Of a DNA stretch of 62,197 nucleotides, positions 8,376 to 15,493 are shown one piece after another. The position numbers were made by a program, and so were the translations under genes. The notes beneath the pieces were generated by a model. That model did not search any database. It was not told the DNA's origin and saw only the letters and a program-made list of their open reading frames with translations. Within the stretch, counting starts at the first letter, position 1. Each line of letters begins with the position of its first letter. This stretch comes from VAXT01 sp035318925 (lineage in GTDB: Bacteria; Actinomycetota; Thermoleophilia; Gaiellales; Gaiellaceae): contig DATHDS010000043.1 in NCBI GenBank assembly GCA_035318925.1, positions 1 to 62,197 on the forward strand, given 5' to 3'.

Positions 8376-9344
8376 ATGAGTGACGCCCGCTGCCCATCCC
8401 TGATCGACCTCTTCGCCCAGGAAAGACAGCCCGGCATTGACGAGCACGTCGCAGACTGTGTCCGCTGCCAAGCCCTCCTCGCCGGTCAAGAAGAGCGCGT
8501 CGTTGTCGACGCTGCTGAGGCGAGCGAGTGGCAGGAGAGCGCGGATGCTGTTGAGGCCGGCGCTGTTGTCCTCCTCTCCTCGCCGGACACCGACGAATAC
8601 CTCCCTGCCGTCGTCGCAAAGGTCGCCGACGACGCCGTCACCATCGTGCCGGTCTCGGAACACGTCGAGCTGGCGGCCGAGTGGGACTTCATCCTCGACG
8701 CCAGCGTCCTTGGGTATGAGGCGATGGCCGAGGTGTGGAATTTCGGCAGTGTCTTGCCGGAGCAGGTCGCCGAACACGTCGTGACGCTGCGACAAGAAGT
8801 GCTCGAGTCACTGCGCCAACTTCTGCGCGCCGCAGTCTCGAGCGGCGAAGTCCCAGAAGGTGTTCCTGTCGGTGTGCCCGTTTTGAGCGGCGACGACGTT
8901 CGCCTCCTCTTTCACGACGAAGAGTCCGAGCGCACGCACGCTTACTGGGAGCCGACGCTGGCGCTGGCCGGGGCAGCGAATCTCGCACAGCTGGTCGCGC
9001 ACCGGCGCAGTGAACTCGCGCTTGCGGCCGAGGAGCTCGAGAGCGTTTCGCTGGCCGAGCGCGGCTGGCTCGAACGCCTAGAGCAGGGAACGCTCGATAT
9101 CCAACGCGTGTTACGCCCGCCGGCGCTTGCCAGTCTCATGCGACGCCTGCAGATCGGAGCTAGCCGACGCCTCGCGCGCATCGCGGCCTGGACGCTCGAA
9201 GAACAGAGCCAGACGAGCGAGTTCGCCACGGGTGCCGCACTCGCACGAAAACGCGTTGGCACCAGGGCCTCAGCCGGCGAAGAGAGCGTCGCCGACTACG
9301 TCGACGCGTTCATGCGCGAGTTGCAGCGCCAAGAGCGCGAGTAG
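8376..9344 (+). CDS. Protein with N-terminal anti-sigma-type zinc finger
   Basis: This 322-residue protein carries His-x3-Cys-x2-Cys (His24, Cys28, Cys31) near the N-terminus, the pattern of zinc-binding anti-sigma domains. No membrane segment follows. The rest is an acidic soluble region, then long amphipathic helices in residues about 200-320 that may be coiled coil. The start ATG 8376 was chosen because it places the finger at the N-terminus; earlier GTG codons exist. It lies between the sigma-like gene and an ImmA/IrrE peptidase whose start follows its stop directly (TAG then ATG). I infer that it holds the sigma-like protein inactive and could be a substrate of the peptidase. No substrate site can be seen. 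Confidence 0.55.
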   Translation: MSDARCPSLIDLFAQERQPGIDEHVADCVRCQALLAGQEERVVVDAAEASEWQESADAVEAGAVVLLSSPDTDEYLPAVVAKVADDAVTIVPVSEHVELAAEWDFILDASVLGYEAMAEVWNFGSVLPEQVAEHVVTLRQEVLESLRQLLRAAVSSGEVPEGVPVGVPVLSGDDVRLLFHDEESERTHAYWEPTLALAGAANLAQLVAHRRSELALAAEELESVSLAERGWLERLEQGTLDIQRVLRPPALASLMRRLQIGASRRLARIAAWTLEEQSQTSEFATGAALARKRVGTRASAGEESVADYVDAFMRELQRQERE

Positions 9345-10076
9345 ATGGCCGTCTGCCGCTGCCGCGAGTGCGGCGCGCGCGTGGTCACTCGGTCGCGCTT
9401 CGAAGTCGACTGCAGCGAGTGCGGCGCCGAAGAGGGTCTCGTCGCCGAGGACGCGTACGACCCTGAGCCGGAAGAGCTGCGCTGTTCGCGCTGCGCTTAC
9501 GTCGTCGAGGGCGGAGGCATCGACGAGGAGCACGACGACGACTACGCGGGCGCGCTCACGGTCGACGACCCGTGTCCACGCTGCGGCGGGGAGCTTGTAC
9601 CGAAAACAGCATCGCCCGGCCCCACTACCACCGTTTCAGAGAAGCCGGAGTCCGGCGTCGCTCGTGCCGTGGCACGCCGTCTTCTTATGCAGCATTGGAC
9701 TGGCGAGATGCCGGTCGACGTCGACCGCATCGCCAAGGCGGTCGGCCTCAAGGTGGTTCGTGGCCCCTTCAGGCATCAGGGCATGCTCAGGGACGGCGTC
9801 GTCGAAGTCCCGGAGAGCGAGGCCTCGACCGCGCAGCGGTTCGCAATCGCGCACGAGACGGGGCACCACGAGTTGAGGCACCAGGTCTCGTCGGAGAAAA
9901 TCGAACGGGAGGCGAACGCCTTCGCTTCCGAGCTGTTGCTGCCACGTCAGGTCTTGAAGCGCGCCGTCGAGGCCGGAACCCACCTCGACGAGCTCCGCGA
10001 CCTCTTCCAGGTCAGCCGCGAAGCGTTGCACTGGGCCCTCCAAGACGCACGGCTGCTGAACAAGATCAAGAGCTGA
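9345..10076 (+). CDS. ImmA/IrrE-family metallopeptidase with N-terminal zinc ribbons
   Basis: This protein has 243 residues. The N-terminal 85 residues carry four Cys-x2-Cys pairs (Cys6/9, 23/26, 47/50, 77/80), enough for two zinc ribbons. The C-terminal half is an ImmA/IrrE metalloprotease: His-Glu-Thr-Gly-His (His170, Glu171, His174), then Glu-Arg-Glu-Ala-Asn-Ala-Phe-Ala with a third ligand near Glu188/189, then Leu-Leu-Leu-Pro. Such peptidases cleave repressors or regulators in response to DNA damage or infection. Unlike the usual XRE-peptidase fusion or pair, this one follows a sigma-like and an anti-sigma-like gene, suggesting that it triggers the sigma factor by destroying its partner (inference). 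It is the last gene of the operon and converges on the E1 gene. Confidence 0.85.
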   Translation: MAVCRCRECGARVVTRSRFEVDCSECGAEEGLVAEDAYDPEPEELRCSRCAYVVEGGGIDEEHDDDYAGALTVDDPCPRCGGELVPKTASPGPTTTVSEKPESGVARAVARRLLMQHWTGEMPVDVDRIAKAVGLKVVRGPFRHQGMLRDGVVEVPESEASTAQRFAIAHETGHHELRHQVSSEKIEREANAFASELLLPRQVLKRAVEAGTHLDELRDLFQVSREALHWALQDARLLNKIKS

Positions 10077-10122
10077 CTCGCCGGCCATGGCGAGCGGCCG
10101 CGTGAAGTCGCCGTTAGGCGAC
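10077..10122. terminator. Two hairpins between convergent operons
   Basis: Two perfect 6-base-pair hairpins lie just after the ImmA/IrrE stop: CTCGCC/GGCGAG (10077-10082 with 10089-10094) and GTCGCC/GGCGAC around a GTTA loop (10107-10112 with 10117-10122). There is no T-tract, so intrinsic termination is uncertain. The position between convergent genes fits a two-way terminator or an mRNA 3' end. Confidence 0.45.
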
Positions 10123-10176
10123 CGCGAGCGGCAGGCGCAAGTCCCCTCCATGCGCTGGCGTCGGTCGGCTACTCGC

Positions 10177-11532
10177 TCAGACGCCGACGTACGCGCCGGC
10201 GTAGGGCACGGCCGCCGCGTTCTCGACGACGCGAACGCGGCTGGGGTTCTTCAGGCTCAGGTCGATGACCTCGTACTGCGGGCCGCCGACTACGGCGCGG
10301 CAGACCTCGGCGACTGACAAGGCGGCGGCGACGCAACCGACGAAGGCGGTCGCGACGCTCGCGCCAGCAATTTCAAGGACGCCGCATTCGTCGCCAGTCT
10401 CGTCAACCATTTGCTGATAGGCGTGGTTGCTGTCGACGAGCGCTTGCGCGCTGCGCGGCCGCGCCTTCCACAGCTCGATCTCGCTCGAACGGCGGCTGGC
10501 CGGGAACGAATGCAGCATGATGTCGAGGTAGCTCTCGGGCCCACCGCCGAGGCCGGCGTCGACGACGAGGCTGAATCTGCCATCGCTCAACTGCCGTCGC
10601 GCCTGTGGGTTGTCGAAGCCGGCGAGGGCCACCGTCGGCTCGGTCGCCTGGACGCGCTGGTGCTCGTCGAACAGGCGCTCCGTCAAGCGCGTTTGGAACC
10701 CGAGGCCCTCGAGGCGGCGTGCGACCAGCCGCGTCTTCATCTCCCCGATCGCGTCGTCGTCGAGCAGCATTGAGGTCGCCTCGTTGGCGGGAACGATCTT
10801 GTCTGTGTCCTGCACCATCACCTTGACGGACGTCGGGTCGGGGTAGGGAAGCAGGCCGACCGTCCAGGCGTTGGCCTGGCCGAGATGGCCGAGCCCGAGC
10901 AGCGACAAGCTCGACGGCAGGTACTGAAGCGCGCCGCCGCCGGCCTCGTCGGTCGCCCAGTCGAGATCAGGCTGCCACAGCGAAAAGCCGGTCGTGCGCC
11001 GGCCGGCGATCTCGTTCCCGCGCAGATGCTGAAAGACCTCGGAGACGGCGATCGCTCCCGCGAGCGACCCGGCGGGTGCGAACGGCGGCGACGGCGAGAG
11101 CGCAAACGACGGATCGGTCGTGACGCCTCCGCGCCAACCGCCGACTCGGACGTAGACGACGCCGTCTGCCGCCGGTATCGCCGCCGTCCCCAACACAACG
11201 ACCGGATGGGCGGCCGAGAGCTCGTCGACGGCGTTGCAACCGAGGTGGGCTACGGCGTCGGCGACGGTCGCATCCTTGGCCCACGGCACATCGAGGACGG
11301 CGCCGGTCGCGCCAGCCACGTCAACTCCCCCGAGGCAGGCACGTGGTCCGGCGTTGGCGATCGTGACCAGCGCGGCCTGCAGCTGCGGATCGTGCTCGAC
11401 GTCGTCGCCGACGTAGACGCCGAAGCGATAGGAGCGGAACAGCTCGAGCGCCTCCTCGTACGCGGCGACCTCGCCGCGATCGACGGCTGCCTTTGCGATC
11501 CGGTTCAGGTCGTCGCGCCTGATCAGCGGCAT
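10177..11532 (-). CDS. ThiF/E1-like ubiquitin-activating-type enzyme
   Basis: This protein has 451 residues from ATG 11532, which overlaps the JAB stop as TGATG. The N-terminal 200 residues are an extra alpha/beta domain. The C-terminal part is an E1/ThiF Rossmann domain with Gly-Leu-Gly-His-Leu-Gly at about 213-218 and a Val-Gln-Asp-Thr-Asp-Lys-Ile acidic strand end with following Asn. A late Cys (about 383) lies in Asp-Glu-Cys-Gly-Val-Leu, ahead of Ala-Thr-Ala-Phe-Val-Gly, which is the best candidate for the thioester cysteine. E1 enzymes adenylate the C-terminal glycine of a Ubl and pass it to an E2. It is the last of four overlapping genes (Ubl, E2-like, JAB, E1). The zinc-binding Cys pairs of ThiF/MoeB are not seen. 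Confidence 0.85.
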   Translation of the reverse strand: MPLIRRDDLNRIAKAAVDRGEVAAYEEALELFRSYRFGVYVGDDVEHDPQLQAALVTIANAGPRACLGGVDVAGATGAVLDVPWAKDATVADAVAHLGCNAVDELSAAHPVVVLGTAAIPAADGVVYVRVGGWRGGVTTDPSFALSPSPPFAPAGSLAGAIAVSEVFQHLRGNEIAGRRTTGFSLWQPDLDWATDEAGGGALQYLPSSLSLLGLGHLGQANAWTVGLLPYPDPTSVKVMVQDTDKIVPANEATSMLLDDDAIGEMKTRLVARRLEGLGFQTRLTERLFDEHQRVQATEPTVALAGFDNPQARRQLSDGRFSLVVDAGLGGGPESYLDIMLHSFPASRRSSEIELWKARPRSAQALVDSNHAYQQMVDETGDECGVLEIAGASVATAFVGCVAAALSVAEVCRAVVGGPQYEVIDLSLKNPSRVRVVENAAAVPYAGAYVGV

Positions 11533-12035
11533 CAGGCCCACCGGCCGATGTAGAGGAACGTCTTCGCCTCGCCGCCTAATAGCGACGTCCAGCGGTGCTC
11601 GCCGTGGTAGAGGTGGACGCCGACCTCGTCGGAGTCGACCGCGCCCTGCGTGAAGTCGGGGACGATCAGCGCCACGTGTCCGGCCTCGGCGATCATCGGG
11701 TTGGCGCTGTCGGTCGGGCTTTGGTCAACCCACCGGCCAGGGTGCGTGTGCACGTCGGCGACTACCGTCAGCCGCTCGCGTCGACACAGCGCCCATAGCT
11801 TCCCGTACGCGGCGCCGCGGAACGAGATCGCCCCGTTGAGACAGGTTGGGTCGAGGTCGTCGAGGTAGACAAAGCGAACAACGCGCCGGCGGTTGCCGTC
11901 GGCGTCGGCGAGCAGGAACGCGCCGCTCTCGCGCCGGCCGCGACCGCGGCGGGCGAGCTCGGCGATCAGCTCGTTCCAGAGCTCGCGCCGGATGCGAAGC
12001 CGGCTACGCCGCCTGATCAGCCGCGAGATAGACAT
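11532..12035 (-). CDS. JAB/MPN (JAMM) metallopeptidase, deubiquitinase-like
   Basis: This 167-residue protein carries the complete JAMM zinc site: Glu36 in Glu-Ser-Gly-Ala-Phe, His96-x-His98-Pro99, and Ser106-x2-Asp109. JAMM peptidases of this kind remove or process ubiquitin-like modifiers. It begins 32 bases inside the E2-like gene and ends on the E1 start, so tight translational coupling is expected. The neighbouring Ubl already ends in a glycine with no trailing residues, so the enzyme more likely reverses conjugation than matures the modifier (inference). The strongly basic first 35 residues are unusual, and a start further in cannot be excluded. Confidence 0.88.
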   Translation of the reverse strand: MSISRLIRRRSRLRIRRELWNELIAELARRGRGRRESGAFLLADADGNRRRVVRFVYLDDLDPTCLNGAISFRGAAYGKLWALCRRERLTVVADVHTHPGRWVDQSPTDSANPMIAEAGHVALIVPDFTQGAVDSDEVGVHLYHGEHRWTSLLGGEAKTFLYIGRWA

Positions 12036-12507
12036 CGTCGTCGAGGAGTCGCCGGACGTGCTTGAGGTAGGTGGTGATGTCGCACTCGGGTCCCCAGCCG
12101 TACTCGGGGCGGGTCGTGAGCCAGCTCTCGTGTCCGGGCAGCGCCGCGCGGTCGTAGGGGATGTAGAGAGCGTCCGTCTGCCACTGCGGGTTGAAGGCGC
12201 GGTTCAGCGCCGCGCCTCCGCGGGGCCACTGCCCGGTGTCGAGCGGCGCCGACGCCTCGACGTCCCACGGCGCCGCCGTCGGCGGGACGGAGCGATAGCC
12301 GTCGAGGTGGAACCGCAACGCGACCTCGCGCCGCACGTCGCCGCGCTTGACGGCGACGACGATTACGGCGTGCGGCCAGTCGATCGCGACGAGGCGCCAA
12401 TGGCCAGCGGCGACACCGAAGAGGAAGCGCGCCCCGTACTCCACCTCGTGGCGGAACAGCCGCTCGGCTGGCGACATCGGCGCCGGCTCTGAGACCTCCT
12501 CCGGCAT
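12004..12507 (-). CDS. E2-like (UBC-fold) protein of Ubl operon
   Basis: This protein has 167 residues from ATG 12507, which shares a base with the Ubl stop (TGATG). The order of strands and the segment Leu-Arg-Phe-His-Leu-Asp-Gly-Tyr-x3-Pro-Pro (about 65-76), then Trp, Asn-Pro-x-Trp (106-109), Tyr-Ile-Pro-Tyr-Asp-Arg (115-120), His-Glu-Ser-Trp and Asp-Ile-Thr-Thr-Tyr-Leu fit the divergent E2-like proteins found in prokaryotic ubiquitin-like operons. The only cysteine is Cys142 (Gly-Pro-Glu-Cys-Asp-Ile), so it is the sole candidate active-site residue. Its position after the flap region is plausible but unproven. The call rests largely on operon context. Confidence 0.65.
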   Translation of the reverse strand: MPEEVSEPAPMSPAERLFRHEVEYGARFLFGVAAGHWRLVAIDWPHAVIVVAVKRGDVRREVALRFHLDGYRSVPPTAAPWDVEASAPLDTGQWPRGGAALNRAFNPQWQTDALYIPYDRAALPGHESWLTTRPEYGWGPECDITTYLKHVRRLLDDDVYLAADQAA

Positions 12508-12977
12508 CAGCCCTCGAAGCGGTGCTTCGGCACGAGGTCGAACTCGGCGGTGCACTCGTCGCTCGCGTAGGCCTCGAGGTGCGCGTCCTCGTCGGCGGCG
12601 GTCTCGGTGCCGGTAATCACGAGCATGTGCTCGGCCTTGTCGGTGGGGCTGAGCTTGAAGCCCTTTGGGCCGGCCGCCCATTCGAAGACCGCGATCATGG
12701 CGGCGTTCGGCGGGAACTTGCGCGACCTCGAGTCCTCCTTGAAGTTCACCGTCGCGGTGACGCGGCGGCAGCGGGCGACGTGGATGTGATCGTCGTCACC
12801 GACGCCGGCCTCGGCCAAGGTCTGCTCCGAGTCGGCCGATTCCTCGCCATCGTTGATGAACACGAGCGCCTCGCCCTCGGCGCCGTGCTGGGCGGCGACC
12901 TCGCGGATGCTCGTCGCGTCGTCATGCTCGATCACCTCGAGCTCGGGTGTGCCGGCCTTGTGGATGAAGTTTCGCAT
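12507..12977 (-). CDS. Two-domain ubiquitin-like (beta-grasp) modifier protein
   Basis: This protein has 156 residues from ATG 12977, preceded by GGGAGAAC as ribosome binding site. Residues 1-68 look like one beta-grasp domain: an opening strand, a helix with Ser-Ile-Arg-Glu-Val-Ala-Ala, then Asp-Asp-Asp-His-Ile-His-Val. Residues about 70-156 look like a second, divergent one, as in multi-ubiquitin-type proteins of prokaryotic Ubl operons. The chain ends in His-Arg-Phe-Glu-Gly: a single terminal glycine and no Gly-Gly. It heads the Ubl, E2-like, JAB, E1 operon, the same component set and order as reported for Bil-type antiphage ubiquitination, though this Ubl is clearly different. It is presumed to be conjugated by its neighbours. 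Confidence 0.75.
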   Translation of the reverse strand: MRNFIHKAGTPELEVIEHDDATSIREVAAQHGAEGEALVFINDGEESADSEQTLAEAGVGDDDHIHVARCRRVTATVNFKEDSRSRKFPPNAAMIAVFEWAAGPKGFKLSPTDKAEHMLVITGTETAADEDAHLEAYASDECTAEFDLVPKHRFEG

Positions 12978-13174
12978 TTCGTTCTCCCAGTTCGTGGTTG
13001 TCGCAGCTCGCCTATCGGAACTCACGCGCGGGGCCTGTCACCGTCCCGCTTCACAAGTTCAAAACCCCGGATCGGGCGGCGCGTTCAAACTTCTCTCGCG
13101 ATCGCAGCGGAGATGTCGTTGAACGAACCGCGCGATCCGCGGTTTCAGGCACACGTGCAGAGAAGAAGGCCGAG
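12978..13174. promoter_or_regulatory. Divergent promoter region of Ubl operon and helical-protein gene
   Basis: This 197-base gap separates two divergent starts and must carry both promoters. AAGTTCAAA (about 13057) and TTCAAACTT (about 13084) lie inside it as an imperfect facing pair and could be an operator. No clear -10/-35 pair was found. Confidence 0.35.
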
Positions 13175-13711
13175 GTGATCGAGTCCGACTGCTTCCGCGA
13201 GTTTGCGCTGGCGTCGGCGGCGCACGCCGCTTCGGTCGCCAACTACTGCGACCACGCCGAGCACAACGAGGTCGTCGACGCGGACTGGGTCGTCGGTGCC
13301 GCCGACGCGCTACGCGAGCTCGCGCTCGAATTCGCTACCGCCCACGGGCTTGACCTCCTCGAGCTGTACGCGCGGCGACTGGCCGCGATTGAGAGCGGCA
13401 ACGTCCCGCGGCGCGACGGCGGGTTCGACGGGGCGGCGGCGGCACGATCGGCGATGAACTGGCGTGAGCTACAGCTGGTGCAGGTCGACCACGACCGCGC
13501 CTACCACCCGGACGTGATCGGGCTCGCCCGCTTCGACCAGCTACGCCATTACGCCTTCCACCTGGCAAAGATCGTCGGCGCCTTCGCCGCCGCCACAGAC
13601 GAGGCCGAGCTCGTCGAGCGCCGACTCCCGGACACGCTGCTGTTCGCGCTCAAGCTGCGGACGGTGATGGCGCAGTGGCTTGAAGATGAGCCACTGCCGC
13701 GCCCGACATGA
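13175..13711 (+). CDS. Helical protein of unknown function next to Ubl operon
   Basis: This protein has 178 residues from GTG 13175, chosen because AGAAGAAGG lies just upstream. It is entirely helical by composition, with three to four amphipathic helices (Ala-Leu-Arg-Glu-Leu-Ala, then Leu-Leu-Glu-Leu-Tyr-Ala). A conserved-looking Trp-Arg-Glu-Leu-Gln-x3-Val-Asp-His-Asp-Arg-x-Tyr-His-Pro-Asp-Val segment precedes a Gln-Leu-Arg-His-Tyr-x2-His-Leu motif. The four-helix layout and acidic pairs weakly recall MazG-like nucleotide pyrophosphohydrolases, but the EExxE motif is not evident. It is transcribed away from the Ubl operon and ends 3 bases from the stop of the oppositely oriented HMUDK-like gene. 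Its place between the two modules suggests it belongs to one of them. Confidence 0.5.
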   Translation: MIESDCFREFALASAAHAASVANYCDHAEHNEVVDADWVVGAADALRELALEFATAHGLDLLELYARRLAAIESGNVPRRDGGFDGAAAARSAMNWRELQLVQVDHDRAYHPDVIGLARFDQLRHYAFHLAKIVGAFAAATDEAELVERRLPDTLLFALKLRTVMAQWLEDEPLPRPT

Positions 13712-13714
13712 CGG

Positions 13715-14701
13715 TCAGTTCGCCACCGCGAGGCCGAGCTGGAGCTGCGCCACAGGTGGCAGTCGGTCGTTGAGGCACCACTTCGGCGGGTAAAACAGCT
13801 CGAGGGGCTCGGGGGACGGCGTGAACGCGGCCTTGATCCGCGAACGGTTGCTCTTCAGCTCCGGGAAGGCCACGCGGGCATACTTGTCGAGCTCGCAGAA
13901 CAGGTTCTGGCAGTCGACGGCGTGGAGCCGCCGGCCGTAGAGCGTCGGCAGCTCGATGCCCAGCTTCGCCGCCTCTGCCTCCTGGTTGTCGGTCATCCAC
14001 TGAATGATCCGCGTCATGTCTCGGCGCCGCGCCGTCGGGAAGATCTTCTGGATGCCGCGCTCGGCACCGGGGCCGCCGATGGTGAAGTCGTCCTCGTCGA
14101 AGTCCACCAGCTCGGAGTAGTTGATGTCTATCGCGAGCTGGTACCCCATGAACGGTCCGATCAGCGGGTAAGCGAGGAGCGCTTCATAGAGTGCGCCGAG
14201 CGAACGGGCGCTGGCGACGGCTGTCGGAAGTCGACGCGCGCGGAACATGTCCCTGACGAGCGCGATGTGGTTGAGGAATTTGCGCGTATGCCCGTAGGCG
14301 TCGTTGGCGCAGAGGATGAAGGCACTGGTGTAGATCGGGCCGCGTGCGTGCAGCCGCTCGAGGACGTGGGCGAGACGCCGGGTCGAGATCGTCGCGCGCC
14401 GGATCGGGCCGAGCTCGCGCTCGAGCGCTTGCCAGGTCGAGGTCTTCGAGAACAGCCGGAAGAGCACGATCCGAAGCAGCGTGTCGTCGGCGGAGAAGCC
14501 GTCGCGGTAGATGACGTCGCGGATCAGGAACTGTGAGACGCGGTCGGACGCGCGGTAGGCGTTCGTGAACTTGAAGCGGTTGATGATCGAGTCGTCCGTC
14601 CACGGTGGCGAATCGCCTGCGGCCCGGCGTAGGAACGCCTGCTGCCGCTTGGCGGCGAAGGCCCAGTAGGCACGGTAGACCGGGTCGCGGCGGCCGAGCA
14701 C
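13715..14701 (-). CDS. 5-hmdU DNA kinase helical-domain (HMUDK_hel/aGPT-pyrophosphorylase-like) protein
   Basis: This protein has 328 residues from GTG 14701. The N-terminal segment Asp-Pro-Val-Tyr-Arg-x-Tyr-Trp, Arg-Gln-x-Ala-Phe-Leu-Arg-Arg, Pro-Pro-Trp-Thr-Asp-Asp-x-Ile-Ile, Phe-Thr-Asn-Ala-Tyr-Arg-x2-Asp-Arg-Val-Ser-Gln (residues 6-56) matches the helical family annotated as 5-hmdU DNA kinase helical domain or alpha-glutamyl/putrescinyl thymine pyrophosphorylase clade. Later segments such as Pro-Phe-Met-Gly-Tyr-Gln-Leu and Gly-Pro-Gly-Ala-Glu-Arg-Gly-Ile fit as well. In phages these proteins act on 5-hydroxymethyl-deoxyuridine in DNA to build hypermodified thymines. It is the last gene of the PPTase-to-HMUDK operon, 40 bases after the TS-like gene. 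Activity here is inferred from family only. Confidence 0.75.
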   Translation of the reverse strand: MLGRRDPVYRAYWAFAAKRQQAFLRRAAGDSPPWTDDSIINRFKFTNAYRASDRVSQFLIRDVIYRDGFSADDTLLRIVLFRLFSKTSTWQALERELGPIRRATISTRRLAHVLERLHARGPIYTSAFILCANDAYGHTRKFLNHIALVRDMFRARRLPTAVASARSLGALYEALLAYPLIGPFMGYQLAIDINYSELVDFDEDDFTIGGPGAERGIQKIFPTARRRDMTRIIQWMTDNQEAEAAKLGIELPTLYGRRLHAVDCQNLFCELDKYARVAFPELKSNRSRIKAAFTPSPEPLELFYPPKWCLNDRLPPVAQLQLGLAVAN

Positions 14702-14741
14702 CGGCCAAGGATGGCACGGGGCGGCGACGGCGGCGGCCGGC

Positions 14742-15482
14742 CTAGCCGTCGTCAGGAGGGCCAGTCGGTGCGTGACGCTCGATCAAGGCCTCGAGCTCGC
14801 GCCGTTTCGTGGCTGGGAGCTCGAGGACGGCGTGGCCGGCGAGGACGGCGAGCTCGCCGGGCATGAACCCACTCGCCGCCGCCATGTACCGCTGCAGTTC
14901 GGCCAGGCCGAGGTAGTTGCCGTAGCCCTTCCGCATCAGGTCGTGGCTCCGGTAGGTCGCCATGCAGTCGAGACGGTCGCCGTCGAGGTGTAACGACAGG
15001 TGGCTCATGCAAGGGAAGCCGCGCTGCTTCTTGCGGTCCTTGAACTCGGAGTAGATGTTGATTTCGTAGATGGCCTTCCACTTCGCGCCAGCGCGGGCAC
15101 GACGCAACTTCGCAGCCGTCGAGGCGAGCTGATTGGCGGTCGTGCCGTCGGTGCGCGGATAGCCACACATGCGGCCGAAGTAGGTGCCGTGAGGGCTGCC
15201 GAGACCCTTGATGAAGTCGTAGTGCTCGACGTAGTCACCGCTCAGGTCGTCGGGGTCGGGCAAATCGGCGGCGACTTCCGCGGGAAAGATCGTGTTCCTG
15301 ACTTCGTCGATCGGCTGGTAGCCGAGCGAGGCGATCAGGGTCTCGGCGTCGGCGCGGATCGCGCCGTCTTCGGGAAGCGGGTTACTCATCCGGATCAGAA
15401 GGTGGTTCGCCTCGCGTGGGCCAAGCAGCGCCTCGCAGGCACCGAGCCAGCCTTCAGAGACGCTCGCCACCTCGACGGTCAT
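14742..15482 (-). CDS. Thymidylate-synthase-like protein
   Basis: This protein has 246 residues from ATG 15482. The C-terminal half lines up with thymidylate synthase/dCMP hydroxymethylase: Pro157-Cys158 (catalytic Cys), Arg178-Ser179, Asp181, Gly-Asn189, and an Asn-Gln-Leu (117-119) helix upstream. The usual Gly-Asp-x-His-x-Tyr nucleotide-sugar motif is replaced by Gly-His-Ala-Val-Leu-Glu (216-221), and the N-terminal Arg-Thr-Gly-Thr loop is missing, so substrate or chemistry probably differs from dUMP methylation. In base-hypermodification systems such enzymes make 5-hydroxymethyl pyrimidine nucleotides. It follows the ImmA/IrrE gene by 11 bases and precedes the HMUDK-like gene, a natural pathway partner. 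It is unlikely to be the housekeeping enzyme. Confidence 0.75.
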   Translation of the reverse strand: MTVEVASVSEGWLGACEALLGPREANHLLIRMSNPLPEDGAIRADAETLIASLGYQPIDEVRNTIFPAEVAADLPDPDDLSGDYVEHYDFIKGLGSPHGTYFGRMCGYPRTDGTTANQLASTAAKLRRARAGAKWKAIYEINIYSEFKDRKKQRGFPCMSHLSLHLDGDRLDCMATYRSHDLMRKGYGNYLGLAELQRYMAAASGFMPGELAVLAGHAVLELPATKRRELEALIERHAPTGPPDDG

Positions 15483-15493
15483 GGCCGATCCGG

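Noticed and set aside
10177..11532. ThiF/MoeB of thiamine or molybdopterin synthesis
   Set aside because: Extra N-terminal domain, no zinc Cys pairs, and an operon with Ubl, E2-like and JAB genes.
14742..15482. Housekeeping thymidylate synthase (thyA)
   Set aside because: Key sugar-binding and N-terminal loops are missing and the context is an accessory operon.
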